The notes beneath the pieces were generated by a model. That model did not search any database. It saw nothing but the letters and a program-made list of their open reading frames with translations, and was not told the origin of the DNA. A stretch of DNA of 57,873 bases from Bacteroidota bacterium (lineage in GTDB: Bacteria; Bacteroidota; Bacteroidia; Chitinophagales; Chitinophagaceae), in the NCBI GenBank assembly GCA_018267875.1, contig JAFDXP010000033.1, positions 1 through 57,873 of the forward strand, in the 5' to 3' direction. Within the stretch, counting starts at the first letter, position 1. Each line of letters begins with the position of its first letter. The position numbers were made by a program, and so were the translations under genes. Shown in pieces: positions 15,618 through 24,157 of the stretch.

Positions 15618-16802
15618 TTATGGTTCAGGGTGGTTAGATTTCTTTTCTGCTTGAGGTGCAAATGTAATAATGAATTCAGTGCCATTATTTAGTTCACTTT
15701 TCCAATTAATGGTTCCATTCATGAGCTCAGCATATCGAGCTACAATGTGCAACCCCAGCCCTGTTCCTTGAATGTTGGTTACATTTCCACCTCGGAAAAA
15801 TCGCTCAAATAAATGTTGTTGGTCTTCGTGTGAAATTCCGATACCGTTATCCTTTACAGAAAAAATAAGTTGTCCGTTTTGCATTTCACTATAAGCGGTT
15901 ATTGCTTCATTTTCCGGAGAAAATTTAACAGCATTGGAAATGAGGTTCATAGTGATATGTTTCAATAAGGTAGGGTCAAGAATAAATTGCGTTTCACCTC
16001 TATGCTCATAATTAATTGTTTGTCCGGGCTTGATGATTGTTTTTAACTCATTGACAGTTTCGGAAATTAGCGAAGCTACATTGATCTCTGAAAAGCGAAG
16101 CTGGATACGCCCTTCCTCAATTTTTCCAACAGATAAAAAGTCGTTCAGAATATCATTTAATGTATTGACGGCTGAGATAATTCGTTGAATATGTCGATCA
16201 CGCTTGGGTTGTTCTTCGGCTTTCTGATATTTAGCAAGTAAGTAAGTGGACGATAAAATAGTGCTTAGTGGTGTTCTAAATTCATGAGAAGCCATTGATA
16301 CAAATCGAGATTTAAGCTCGTTCAATTCTTTTTCCTTTTCTAATGCATCAGTTAAGGATTGGGTTCGTTCTTCAACCTTTCTTTCTAATTCACTATTTAG
16401 GTTTACTAATTGCTTCTCGGATTCTTTTCGAATGCTGATGTCATTAATGAATGCTACCACAAACATTCCATCAGTGGTAGAATAGGTGCTTAGACTTACT
16501 TCTACGGGAAATTCTGTACCGTCTTTTTTGATGCCAAACAAATCCATGCCGATACCCATCGGACGGCTGTGTGGATTTGTGTTTGTGTAGCCGGTTCTAT
16601 GATGTTCGTGTTTATGATGAAATCTACGCGGAATAAGTGTTTCAATCGTTTTTCCTACCAGATCTTCTAACTCATATCCAAATTGTTGCAAAGCAAATTT
16701 ATTAGCAAGCACAATTTTCCCTTCATGGTCTGTTGTCACAATGCCAATAGCAGCATAATTGAAAAGTGCTTCGTATTCTTTTTGAAATGGCTTGATGTTC
16801 AC
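15618..16802 (-). CDS. PAS-domain sensor histidine kinase
   Basis: 394 residues: a PAS domain (about 8-125), a coiled-coil linker (125-165), HisKA with H173 in MASHEFRTPLS, and a HATPase with N-box HITMNLISNAVKF, G1 DNGIGIS and G2 GTGLGLHI. No membrane helix is seen, so it is cytoplasmic. The PAS region resembles FixL PAS in GxxKKDGTEFPVEVSLS. In the helix where FixL holds its haem His there is the His-rich HHKHEHH (62-68), but many non-haem PAS domains look alike here, so ligand and signal are unknown. The start codon appears to be GTG. It is the likely partner of the receiver-CRP protein behind it. Confidence 0.92.
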   Translation of the reverse strand: MNIKPFQKEYEALFNYAAIGIVTTDHEGKIVLANKFALQQFGYELEDLVGKTIETLIPRRFHHKHEHHRTGYTNTNPHSRPMGIGMDLFGIKKDGTEFPVEVSLSTYSTTDGMFVVAFINDISIRKESEKQLVNLNSELERKVEERTQSLTDALEKEKELNELKSRFVSMASHEFRTPLSTILSSTYLLAKYQKAEEQPKRDRHIQRIISAVNTLNDILNDFLSVGKIEEGRIQLRFSEINVASLISETVNELKTIIKPGQTINYEHRGETQFILDPTLLKHITMNLISNAVKFSPENEAITAYSEMQNGQLIFSVKDNGIGISHEDQQHLFERFFRGGNVTNIQGTGLGLHIVARYAELMNGTINWKSELNNGTEFIITFAPQAEKKSNHPEP

Positions 16803-16921
16803 GGGTACAATATAGAGTTATAAACGGATGCTGGATTAATTGTCTTAATGAGCCTAATATTTTTTCAGTATCATTTAAGGTTTACATTTTTGCAAGCAAT
16901 CATAAACTAAATTCAAATTGG

Positions 16922-19048
16922 TTAGTAACGCAACAATGCCTTAATTTTTTCTCCTACTTTTTCTACATTGGGCAACATAGCTGCTTCTAATACAACATTC
17001 ATTGGGACTGCCGGAAGGTTTAATGCTCCTAAGGTTTGAACTGGTGCATCAAGTTGTGCAAAACAGTTTTGAGCAATTCTACCGGCAAGGGCTTCACAAA
17101 AAGAGTTGTGTAGTTGTTCTTCCGTCAGCACTAAACATTTGCCATGTTTCTTGACGGTATCATATATCAATGCTTCATCTAAGGGATACAGTGTTCTGAG
17201 GTCAATGATTTCAATTTGTCCAGGAAATTGTTTGGCTGCATTTCTAGCCCAATGAACCCCCATCCCATAGGTGATGATGCAAATGGTTTCTCCATTTTCA
17301 ATTTGTTGTTCCCCGGCTTGTAAAACGCTTAACCCTTTGCCCAAAGGCAACACATATTCGCTGTCAGGTTCAATTGTTTTTGCTTCATCTGTTCCCGGAA
17401 CCTTGCTCCAATATAATCCTTTATGCTCGAGCATGATAACGGGATTAGGGTCAAGAAAAGCTGCTTTCATTAGTCCTTTCAGATCGGCAGCATTGCTTGG
17501 ATAGGCGATTTTTATTCCTTTTATGGTTGCCAATGTGCTTTCTACGCTTCCACTATGATATGGTCCGCCGCCACCGTATGCTCCAATTGGTACGCGCACT
17601 ATACAATTGACCGGAAATTTTCCACAACTTAAATAGCAAGACTTACTGATTTCAGATACTAATTGATTTAAACCCGGATAGATATAATCGGCAAATTGCA
17701 CTTCTACAATAGGTTTTAATCCCAAAGCACTCATGCCAATAGTGGAACCAATTATGTATGCTTCTTGAATGGCAGTATTGAAAACTCTGTCATCACCAAA
17801 CTTGTCGGCAAGTGTTGCCGCTTCTCGGAAAACCCCGCCTAATCTGCGCCCTACGTCTTGTCCATAAAAAAGAGCTTCGGGATATTGTTGTAAAATTTCT
17901 TCAACAGCATGAAGAGCAGCATCTACCATCACCACTTTTTCTTTGCCTTGTGGTGAGCGGGTTCCAACTTCCTCAGTTGCAAGAGTGGGTGCAAAAACAT
18001 GATGCGAAACGGTTTCTGGATCAGGTTCTGCTGCTGCTACTGCATGATTAAATTCTTGTTGAGCAAATTCTATTTGTTCTTGATCTATTTCTGCTAATTG
18101 TTCTTCTTTTACACCACGTTGCATCAATGCTTTGCGCAATTTGGGAACCGGATCATTTTGTGCATGTTTTTCTAAATCCTCTGCTGTTCGATACCACTCT
18201 TTTCTTACGCCCGAAGTATGATGCCCCAACAAGGGTACTTTAGCATGTACAAGAATCGGTTTTCTTTCACGACGCACCCAATCAATAGTATATTCCATCG
18301 TCTTGTAGCTGTCCACAAAGTCACTACCATTCACTCGAACACGCTCTAAACCAGTGAACCCGGCTGCATACTCATAAGCGTCATTGGTACGAGCTTCATC
18401 ACTACTTACTGAGATTCCCCAATCATTGTCTTGAACTAAATAAATAATAGGTAATTGATGTAAAGCAGCAAACGAAAAACCTTCACTCACTTCACCTTCG
18501 GTAACACTGCCATCACCTAATGAACAGATCACCACAGGAGACGTTTCATATTCTTTCAGCTTTTGTTTTTCGATATACTGAATGCCTTGAGCAATGCCGG
18601 TTGTAGGGATCACTTGCATGCCGGTAGCACTACTTTGATGGATAATAGTAGGATAGCCTTGACGACGAATATTGGGGTGATTGTAATATTCACGCCCACC
18701 TGTAAATGGATCATCTGCTTTGGCTAAAAGCTGCAACATTAATTCATAAGGACGATAGCCCATTCCCAACATCAGACTTTCATCGCGATAATACGGACTT
18801 ACATAATCGCAGGCCTGAAGCAAGAATCCAGTGGCTAATTGAATGGCTTCATGTCCTCGAGAGGTACTATGCACATACTTGCAAATTTGTCGATTGGCAT
18901 CATAAATATCAGCCATAGCGCGGGCCGTCATCATTTGTCTGTATGCGCGCAATAGAGTGTCTTTAGAAAGCATGTCGGTTGATTGATTCTCCTGCTTGCG
19001 TGTAGCAGGGCTAAATGTACGTTGTAAATGGGAAAGAAATGATGCCAT
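16922..19048 (-). CDS. fused alpha/beta E1 component of a 2-oxoacid dehydrogenase (PDH/BCKDH type)
   Basis: The 708-residue protein joins E1-alpha (about 25-350) and E1-beta (about 370-708). The alpha part has the thiamine diphosphate motif CSLGDGSVTEGEVSEGF ending in VQDN, plus YYRDESLML and GHHTSGVRKEWYR. The beta part has FYGQDVGRRLGGVFREA, NTAIQEAYIIG, VEVQFADYIYPGLNQL and the C-terminal transketolase domain (IIDLRTLYPLDE). The enzyme decarboxylates pyruvate or a branched-chain 2-oxoacid and loads the acyl group on E2. The fusion is frequent in Bacteroidota. The substrate cannot be settled from sequence, and E2/E3 are not adjacent. Confidence 0.92.
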   Translation of the reverse strand: MASFLSHLQRTFSPATRKQENQSTDMLSKDTLLRAYRQMMTARAMADIYDANRQICKYVHSTSRGHEAIQLATGFLLQACDYVSPYYRDESLMLGMGYRPYELMLQLLAKADDPFTGGREYYNHPNIRRQGYPTIIHQSSATGMQVIPTTGIAQGIQYIEKQKLKEYETSPVVICSLGDGSVTEGEVSEGFSFAALHQLPIIYLVQDNDWGISVSSDEARTNDAYEYAAGFTGLERVRVNGSDFVDSYKTMEYTIDWVRRERKPILVHAKVPLLGHHTSGVRKEWYRTAEDLEKHAQNDPVPKLRKALMQRGVKEEQLAEIDQEQIEFAQQEFNHAVAAAEPDPETVSHHVFAPTLATEEVGTRSPQGKEKVVMVDAALHAVEEILQQYPEALFYGQDVGRRLGGVFREAATLADKFGDDRVFNTAIQEAYIIGSTIGMSALGLKPIVEVQFADYIYPGLNQLVSEISKSCYLSCGKFPVNCIVRVPIGAYGGGGPYHSGSVESTLATIKGIKIAYPSNAADLKGLMKAAFLDPNPVIMLEHKGLYWSKVPGTDEAKTIEPDSEYVLPLGKGLSVLQAGEQQIENGETICIITYGMGVHWARNAAKQFPGQIEIIDLRTLYPLDEALIYDTVKKHGKCLVLTEEQLHNSFCEALAGRIAQNCFAQLDAPVQTLGALNLPAVPMNVVLEAAMLPNVEKVGEKIKALLRY

Positions 19049-19194
19049 GCGTTATGGTTATTGCTTTCAATAAAAGCGTTGCAAATATCGAAACTCAAAT
19101 TGAAAGCAAAGCATGTTTGCTAAATAGAAAAATATTGATTAGCAAAACTTACTGAAAGCATTGCTATACCAAGCTTTTTGTTAGTTTCACAGCT

Positions 19195-19830
19195 ATGTAT
19201 CAAATACCTTATTTTACAGAAACGAATCAAGATGTAGTTTTAGATTTTATGCGTGCTCATTCATTTATAACGCTTATGGGAAGTTTAAATGGACATTGTG
19301 TAGCAACACAAATCCCAATAATAATTCAAGGAGATGTAAACAATTTGAAGCTGATTGGGCATGTCATGCGAGAAACCGATCATTGCCGTGCTTTGATGTC
19401 AAATCCCAATGCTTTAGCCTTGTTTACAGGTGCTCATTGCTATGTGAGTTCAGGATGGTATGTAGAACGTGGACATGCCAGCACTTGGAACTATATCAGT
19501 GTACATGCACGAGGAACAATAAAAATATTGAACGATGAAGAAACGCTTCGGGTCATAACAGAACAGACACGAATGTTTGAAGAAAATCAACCCACACCAC
19601 AATTTGTTTCTGCATTATCGCAAGGATATTTGCAAGCAGGTATTTCGGCTATTGCCGGATTTGAAATGAAAGTAGAAGCACTTTTTCCTATATTTAAACT
19701 AAGCCAAAATCGAGATGATCAAAGTTATAAGAATATAGTCTCTATGCTGGAAAATCAGGCGGATAGCGGTTCTCGTGATATTGCAACGGAAATGCAAAAA
19801 AGGCGAAAACAACTTTTTTTAAAAAAATGA
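19195..19830 (+). CDS. PaiB-like FMN-binding protein
   Basis: 211 residues matching the FMN_bind_2 / PaiB family: the start MYQIPYFTETN, then TQIPIII, LIGHVMRETDHCRAL, the core FTGAHCYVSSGWY, the conserved TWNYISVHARG, and IAGFEMKVEALFPIFKLSQNR near the end. Such proteins have a split-barrel flavin fold. The Bacillus member was described as a negative regulator of sporulation and protease genes, but most members are probably flavin enzymes of unknown substrate. It is a single gene, divergent from the E1 gene and convergent with sucD. Confidence 0.87.
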   Translation: MYQIPYFTETNQDVVLDFMRAHSFITLMGSLNGHCVATQIPIIIQGDVNNLKLIGHVMRETDHCRALMSNPNALALFTGAHCYVSSGWYVERGHASTWNYISVHARGTIKILNDEETLRVITEQTRMFEENQPTPQFVSALSQGYLQAGISAIAGFEMKVEALFPIFKLSQNRDDQSYKNIVSMLENQADSGSRDIATEMQKRRKQLFLKK

Positions 19831-19840
19831 AATTGTAATA

Positions 19841-19881
19841 AAATAATCACGACCGCCCATGTTGAGCGGTCGTGATTATTT
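19841..19881. terminator. bidirectional terminator between the PaiB-like gene and sucD
   Basis: A perfect 16-bp stem has AAATAATCACGACCGC (19841-19856) pairing with 19866-19881 around a 9-nt loop. A/T-rich arm ends give a U-tract on either strand. The two flanking genes converge on it. Confidence 0.85.
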
Positions 19882-19897
19882 AGAGCTAAGATAAAGT

Positions 19898-20782
19898 TTA
19901 GGCAACTGGTTCTAATTTCAATACTTGAGCCATTGTTTTTCCAATGTTAGCTGGGCTTTCAACTACATGAATACCACATTCTGTCATGATCTTCATTTTT
20001 GCTGCAGCCGTATCGTCCGCGCCTCCAATGATAGCACCGGCGTGCCCCATTCTGCGTCCAGCAGGTGCAGTTTGTCCCGCAATAAAGCCAACCACAGGTT
20101 TGCGCATATTTTGTTTCAGCCATTGTGCAGCTTCAGCCTCCATATTCCCACCAATTTCACCAATCATGATGATGCCATCAGTTTCAGAGTCATTCATGAG
20201 CAATTCAACCGCTTCGCGAGTAGTTGTACCAATGATTGGATCGCCTCCAATTCCTATGGCAGTGGAAATACCCATACCTGCTTTCACAGCTTGGTCAGCT
20301 GCTTCATACGTTAAGGTTCCCGATTTTGATACAATGCCTATGCGTCCCGGTTTAAATACGAAACCTGGCATAATACCCACTTTTGCTTCACCGGCTGTGA
20401 TCACGCCCGGACAGTTAGGACCGATCAAACGACAATCTTTTCCGCTTAAATATTCTCGAGCTTTCACCATGTCTTGAACCGGAATACCTTCAGTAATACA
20501 AATAATTACTTTGATACCAGCATCAGCAGCTTCCATAATCGCATCAGCAGCAAATGCAGGAGGAACGAAAATGATAGAAACGTTCGCTTCGGCTTGAGAA
20601 ACAGCATCAGCTACCGTGTTGAAAACAGGGCGATCAAGATGCTTTGTACCACCTTTGCCAGGTGTTACTCCACCCACTACATTCGTTCCATACTCTATCA
20701 TTTGCGTTGCATGAAATGTTCCTTCCGTGCCGGTAAAGCCTTGCACAATAACTTTTGAATCTTTATTTACTAATACGGCCAT
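19898..20782 (-). CDS. sucD: succinyl-CoA synthetase (ADP-forming) alpha subunit
   Basis: The 294-residue protein starts [18 protein letters not shown], the CoA-binding Rossmann domain, with GGVTPGKGG and [20 protein letters not shown]. The catalytic His that becomes phosphorylated is in [12 protein letters not shown]. With SucC it makes ATP or GTP from succinyl-CoA in the TCA cycle. sucC is not next to it. korAB and icd lie 10-16 kb away in this window. The start is the ATG at 20782, with a good -7 element 33-40 nt upstream. Confidence 0.96.
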   Translation of the reverse strand: MAVLVNKDSKVIVQGFTGTEGTFHATQMIEYGTNVVGGVTPGKGGTKHLDRPVFNTVADAVSQAEANVSIIFVPPAFAADAIMEAADAGIKVIICITEGIPVQDMVKAREYLSGKDCRLIGPNCPGVITAGEAKVGIMPGFVFKPGRIGIVSKSGTLTYEAADQAVKAGMGISTAIGIGGDPIIGTTTREAVELLMNDSETDGIIMIGEIGGNMEAEAAQWLKQNMRKPVVGFIAGQTAPAGRRMGHAGAIIGGADDTAAAKMKIMTECGIHVVESPANIGKTMAQVLKLEPVA

Positions 20783-20814
20783 AAGCTTCTTAATTGTTTG
20801 TAAAAATCTGGGCG

Positions 20815-20822
20815 CAAAAGTA
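20815..20822 (-). promoter_or_regulatory. -7 element of sucD (TACTTTTG, minus strand)
   Basis: On the minus strand TACTTTTG is followed by CGCCC, a perfect TAnnTTTG, 33 nt from its end to the sucD ATG. It is divergent from the plus-strand -7 element at 20853. Confidence 0.55.
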
Positions 20823-20852
20823 ATTAATTGTATTCAATCACAAATTACTTCT

Positions 20853-20860
20853 TAACTTTG
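20853..20860 (+). promoter_or_regulatory. orphan -7 element (TAACTTTG-CGCCGC)
   Basis: A perfect TAnnTTTG followed by a GC-rich start region, pointing away from sucD into a 300-nt stretch with no plus-strand gene. A possible ATTG -33 element (20827-20830) is 22 nt upstream. Confidence 0.5.
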
Positions 20861-20866
20861 CGCCGC

Positions 20867-21098
20867 AATAATGAATCAGGATAATTGGAGATGTAGAATT
20901 TATTTGGCTTTTACCCCAACCAATTTTACCAACTAATTGTCTTTTTGACAGAAGTGAACACAATAAAATATTTTCCAAAAGATACTAAAATTAAAAAAGC
21001 GCCGTTGTAATGGAAAACGACGCTTGAATGATACTAAAGATGTAATGGGTAATCAATTCTAGATTTAGAAGGCCGGTTTCTACCGGCTTTATTTTTTT
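20867..21098 (+). ncRNA. candidate small RNA between sucD and an MlaF-like gene
   Basis: This is the interval from the expected start of the promoter at 20853 to the terminator ending at 21098, about 230 nt. It holds no convincing gene. A hairpin at 20997-21025 pairs AAGCGCCGTT with AACGACGCTT (one mismatch). A 21-codon ATG frame (20871-20936) begins almost at the predicted start but shows no recognisable feature. It matches no RNA that I know: no RNase P, tmRNA or SRP signatures are visible. Both flanking genes are on the other strand. A leader peptide is the alternative. Confidence 0.35.
21072..21098 (+). terminator. plus-strand Rho-independent terminator
   Basis: GCCGGT-TTCT-ACCGGC followed by TTTATTTTTTT. 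The T-tract lies only on the plus-strand side, although both neighbouring genes are on the minus strand. It therefore terminates a plus-strand transcript. Confidence 0.7.
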
Positions 21099-21173
21099 GA
21101 TCAATGTGTAAGGTAGGTATTTTTTTTAGAATTCCTAATTTGTTTGAACGAAATTTTAATCTTTTTGAAATCG

Positions 21174-21971
21174 TTACCTAAATGGCGGGGGAATTATTCC
21201 GTTACGTAGTTGTTCTTGTTTGTTGGCTTCCTTGGCTTTTGTAAGAAATTCAGATGCAAAGATGAACGAGTTTAAGTCTTCATCATTACTGAAAATAATC
21301 TCCTTATTTGATCCCTCCCATTTCTTAACCCCTTTGTGCATATACAAAATATGATCGCCACTTTCCATTACGGTGTTCATATCATGTGTGTTAATGATGG
21401 TCGTCATATTATACTCGAGTGTAACTTCCTTTATCAGTTTGTCAATTACCAACGAGGTTTGAGGGTCAAGCCCCGAATTCGGTTCATCGCAAAAAAGATA
21501 TTTTGGATTCAATACGATTGCTCGGGCTAAAGCAACCCGTTTTTTCATCCCACCACTTATTTCAGCAGGATGTTTTTTGTTTGAACCTTCTAAGTTTACT
21601 CGAGATAAAACCTCGTTTACTCGCATTTGTTTTTCATTTTTTGTCATTTTAGTAAACATATCTAATGGGAAGCGAACATTGTGTTCTACGGTCATACTGT
21701 CAAATAGTGCAGAACCTTGAAACAACATGCCGATTTGTGTACGGATATGTTTCAAATCAGTCGGTTCCATCTGCATAATATCTTTCCCTTCATACAGAAT
21801 TTCGCCTTCATCAGGGCGTAATAGTCCTACCAAACATTTCATCAACACCGTTTTTCCACTCCCGCTTGCACCAATTATCAAATTGGTTTTTCCAGGTTCC
21901 ATTTTGGCAGAAACGTCAATTAAGACACTCTTATCTCCAAAACTTTTTTTGATGTGCTTTATTTCAATCAT
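21174..21971 (-). CDS. MlaF/Ttg2A-like ABC transporter ATPase
   Basis: About 265 residues with Walker A GASGSGKTVLMKCLVG, a Q-loop in MLFQGSALFDSMTVEHNV, the signature SGGMKKRVALARAI, Walker B YLFCDEPNSGLDP and the switch His in NTHDMNTVMESGD. The combination FQGSALFDSMTV plus DEPNSGLDP is typical of MlaF, which drives phospholipid traffic between the membranes. The MlaE permease and MlaD MCE protein are not adjacent: upstream is the divergent tetR operon and downstream the sucD region. They should be elsewhere in the genome. ATG 21971 gives the usual MIEIKHIKKSFG start. Confidence 0.88.
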   Translation of the reverse strand: MIEIKHIKKSFGDKSVLIDVSAKMEPGKTNLIIGASGSGKTVLMKCLVGLLRPDEGEILYEGKDIMQMEPTDLKHIRTQIGMLFQGSALFDSMTVEHNVRFPLDMFTKMTKNEKQMRVNEVLSRVNLEGSNKKHPAEISGGMKKRVALARAIVLNPKYLFCDEPNSGLDPQTSLVIDKLIKEVTLEYNMTTIINTHDMNTVMESGDHILYMHKGVKKWEGSNKEIIFSNDEDLNSFIFASEFLTKAKEANKQEQLRNGIIPPPFR

Positions 21972-22076
21972 CAAGGTATTTATATGGCTCCAAAAATCGT
22001 AAGTATTTACGAACTCCCAATCAAATATATATGTAGCCTTTTAGAGCTGGAAATAAATTAGCAAAAAGAAAATTAA

Positions 22077-22110
22077 TCAAACGTTTGTTTAAAATCAAAC
22101 AGTTGTTTAA
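22077..22110 (+). promoter_or_regulatory. two tandem TetR-type operators over the efflux promoter
   Basis: Two 16-nt sites, TCAAACGTTTGTTTAA (22077-22092) and TCAAACAGTTGTTTAA (22095-22110), agree at 14 of 16 positions and start 18 nt apart. Each is an imperfect palindrome TnAAAC-N4-GTTTnA, the shape of a TetR operator. The first covers the -33 element and the second reaches the -7 element. Confidence 0.65.
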
Positions 22111-22115
22111 TTTTG
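22084..22115 (+). promoter_or_regulatory. promoter of the tetR-tolC-emrAB operon
   Basis: TTTG (22084-22087), a 20-nt spacer and TAATTTTG (22108-22115): an exact match to the Bacteroidota TTTG-N19/21-TAnnTTTG promoter. The expected start lies within a few bases of the tetR ATG at 22124, so the tetR message is probably nearly leaderless. Confidence 0.75.
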
Positions 22116-22123
22116 CGCTTGAA

Positions 22124-22765
22124 ATGGAAAAACAGGAACCACTGAGTGAAAAGCAAATTCGCATCATTGATGTATCGGAAAGGCTGTTTGCTGAAAAGGG
22201 ATTTGAAGGGACATCTGTTCGTGATATAGCGCACGAGGCAGATGTAAATGTTGCCATGATTTCTTATTATTTCGGATCGAAAGAAAAGTTGCTGGAAGCC
22301 ATGTTTGCAAGACGAAGTGCCATGATTACAGATCAATTAACTGTGGTACTAGACGATGAAAAATTAGCTCCCATTGACAAAGTCTATCTATTAATTGACT
22401 TTTATATTGATCAAATCATCCGCAATCAGCATTTTCATAAAATCATGGTGCGTGAGCAAATTGCAGGGCGAGATTCTTCTGTTGGGAAGGCTATTGCAAA
22501 AATCAAATTAACCAACCAGTCATTAATCAAGCAGTTGATTTTAGAGGGTCAGAAAAAAAAAGTTTTCAAACCTCGTATTGATGTGTCCATGATGATGATG
22601 ACCCTTATCGGTACGGCTAATCAAATGATTTCGGCTCAACAACATTATCGCATCCTAAATGATTTAGAAGATATGCCCGATGAAAAATTTGAAATTCTCA
22701 TTCAAAAAAAATTAAGTGTGCATTTAAAAAACTTGTTCAAAGCAGTATTGACTTATGAATCATAA
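22124..22765 (+). CDS. TetR family repressor of the adjacent efflux operon
   Basis: A 213-residue protein. The N-terminal HTH (about 15-60) has the TetR signature ERLFAEKGFEGTSVRDIA followed by VNVAMISYYFGSKEKLLE. The C-terminal ligand domain is longer and not assignable. ATG 22124 is chosen because the codons before it overlap the promoter. The gene overlaps tolC by 11 nt and heads the four-gene operon, so autoregulation through the tandem palindromes just upstream is the natural reading. The inducer is unknown. Confidence 0.9.
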   Translation: MEKQEPLSEKQIRIIDVSERLFAEKGFEGTSVRDIAHEADVNVAMISYYFGSKEKLLEAMFARRSAMITDQLTVVLDDEKLAPIDKVYLLIDFYIDQIIRNQHFHKIMVREQIAGRDSSVGKAIAKIKLTNQSLIKQLILEGQKKKVFKPRIDVSMMMMTLIGTANQMISAQQHYRILNDLEDMPDEKFEILIQKKLSVHLKNLFKAVLTYES

Positions 22766-24134
22766 TTTAAAAAAACTCACCTTGTGTGCATTGTATATTG
22801 CTTCAGTGGGATTTGTATCCGCTCAAGAACGCCAATTGTCGTTAGAAGAAGCAATATCTTTAAGTTTACAACACAGCAATCAACTAAGATTAAGTAAGGC
22901 AAAAACGGATGAAGCGGCTGCCGCTTTGCAATCGGCACAAGATCAACGATTGCCATCAGCTGGCATATCAGGTTCCTATATTCGTATTAATCAACCCAAC
23001 CTTGATTTAAAGATGAAATTAGGGGGTAGTCCACAATCTGGAAATGGTAATTCCAGTGGGCAATCCGAACCAGGTGCCACACCTTCTATTTCAGTCAATG
23101 AAGCAGCTTATGCCATTGCTAATGTTTCCCTTCCCTTGTTTGCAGGTTTTAAGATTTCAAGTGGAATTGAATCGGCAAAATTTTTAAAAAAGGCCTCAGA
23201 ATTAGATGCAGAAAAAGATCGGGAAGAGGTCATTGCTAATACTATTGCTGCATATAGTAATCTATATAAAGCATCAGCTGCTGTGGAACTTGTGCAAGAG
23301 AATTTAAAAACAGCAAAACAAAGAGTTTCAGATTTTTCAAACTTGGAACAAAACGGGTTAATGGCTCGCAATGATTTATTAAAAGCTCAATTGCAACAAT
23401 CAAACGTTGAACTCACATTATTAGATGCAGAAAACAATAGAAAGTTGACGTGTATCAATATGGATTTGATGTTAGGATTGCCTCAAGAAACAATTTTAAA
23501 ACCGGATGCAAAAGCATTTTTTGTATCAAAAGAAGTGCATAATTATTCAGATTGGGAGGCTTTGGCACTTTCAAACAGAAAAGACATTCAGTCTGTTGGC
23601 TATCGACTCAAAGCAGCAAATGTAGCAGTTCGAGCTGCGAAGGGCGATTATTATCCTTCTGTTGCATTGACAGGAGGCTATTTGGCAGCGTATATTCCCA
23701 ATGTGCTAACTGTTACCAATGCTTTGAATGGCGGTGTTGGGGTGAAATATAGTCCTTCTTCTTTATGGACTGCAGGTGCGAAAGTTTCAGCAGCCAAAGC
23801 AAAACTCAATGAAACTCAAATTAATGAAGCGATGCTTTTGGATGCTATTCGACTTCAAGTTGCTCAAGCTTTTCAAACTTATCTCAGCAACCTAAAAAAG
23901 ATTGATGTTTATGAGAAAGCATTAGATCAAGCATCTGAGAACTATCGAATAGTTCGTAACAAACAACAAAATGCGCTTGCTACTACAACTGAACTGTTGG
24001 ATGCTGATGTAGCGCAACTTCAAGCTCATATAAATGCAGCTTATGCTCAGGCAGATGCATTGGTTGCTTTCAAAAAGCTACAACAAATGGTTGGTGTCCT
24101 TTCCGAATCCACTACACAAAAAACACTCAATTAA
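22755..24134 (+). CDS. TolC-family outer membrane efflux protein
   Basis: 459 residues with a signal peptide (LTLCALYIASVGFVSAQ) and then LSLEEAISLSLQHSNQLRL, the common start of an outer membrane efflux protein repeat. Two long helical repeats follow, with NTIAAYSNLYKASAAVELV and LQVAQAFQTYLSNLKKIDVY. A Ser/Gly/Asn-rich insertion lies near 92-115. It should form the trimeric outer membrane channel of the EmrAB-type pump encoded next to it, 23 nt before emrA. Confidence 0.9.
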   Translation: MNHNLKKLTLCALYIASVGFVSAQERQLSLEEAISLSLQHSNQLRLSKAKTDEAAAALQSAQDQRLPSAGISGSYIRINQPNLDLKMKLGGSPQSGNGNSSGQSEPGATPSISVNEAAYAIANVSLPLFAGFKISSGIESAKFLKKASELDAEKDREEVIANTIAAYSNLYKASAAVELVQENLKTAKQRVSDFSNLEQNGLMARNDLLKAQLQQSNVELTLLDAENNRKLTCINMDLMLGLPQETILKPDAKAFFVSKEVHNYSDWEALALSNRKDIQSVGYRLKAANVAVRAAKGDYYPSVALTGGYLAAYIPNVLTVTNALNGGVGVKYSPSSLWTAGAKVSAAKAKLNETQINEAMLLDAIRLQVAQAFQTYLSNLKKIDVYEKALDQASENYRIVRNKQQNALATTTELLDADVAQLQAHINAAYAQADALVAFKKLQQMVGVLSESTTQKTLN

Positions 24135-24157
24135 CCGTAACAAAAACAAAATCGATC

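Noticed and set aside
16610-16625. Calling the kinase a haem-binding FixL
   Set aside because: The His does not align exactly with the FixL ligand, and non-haem PAS domains share this pattern.
20871-20936. 21-codon gene after the orphan promoter
   Set aside because: No recognisable sequence, and the start lies almost at the predicted 5' end; kept only as a possible leader peptide.
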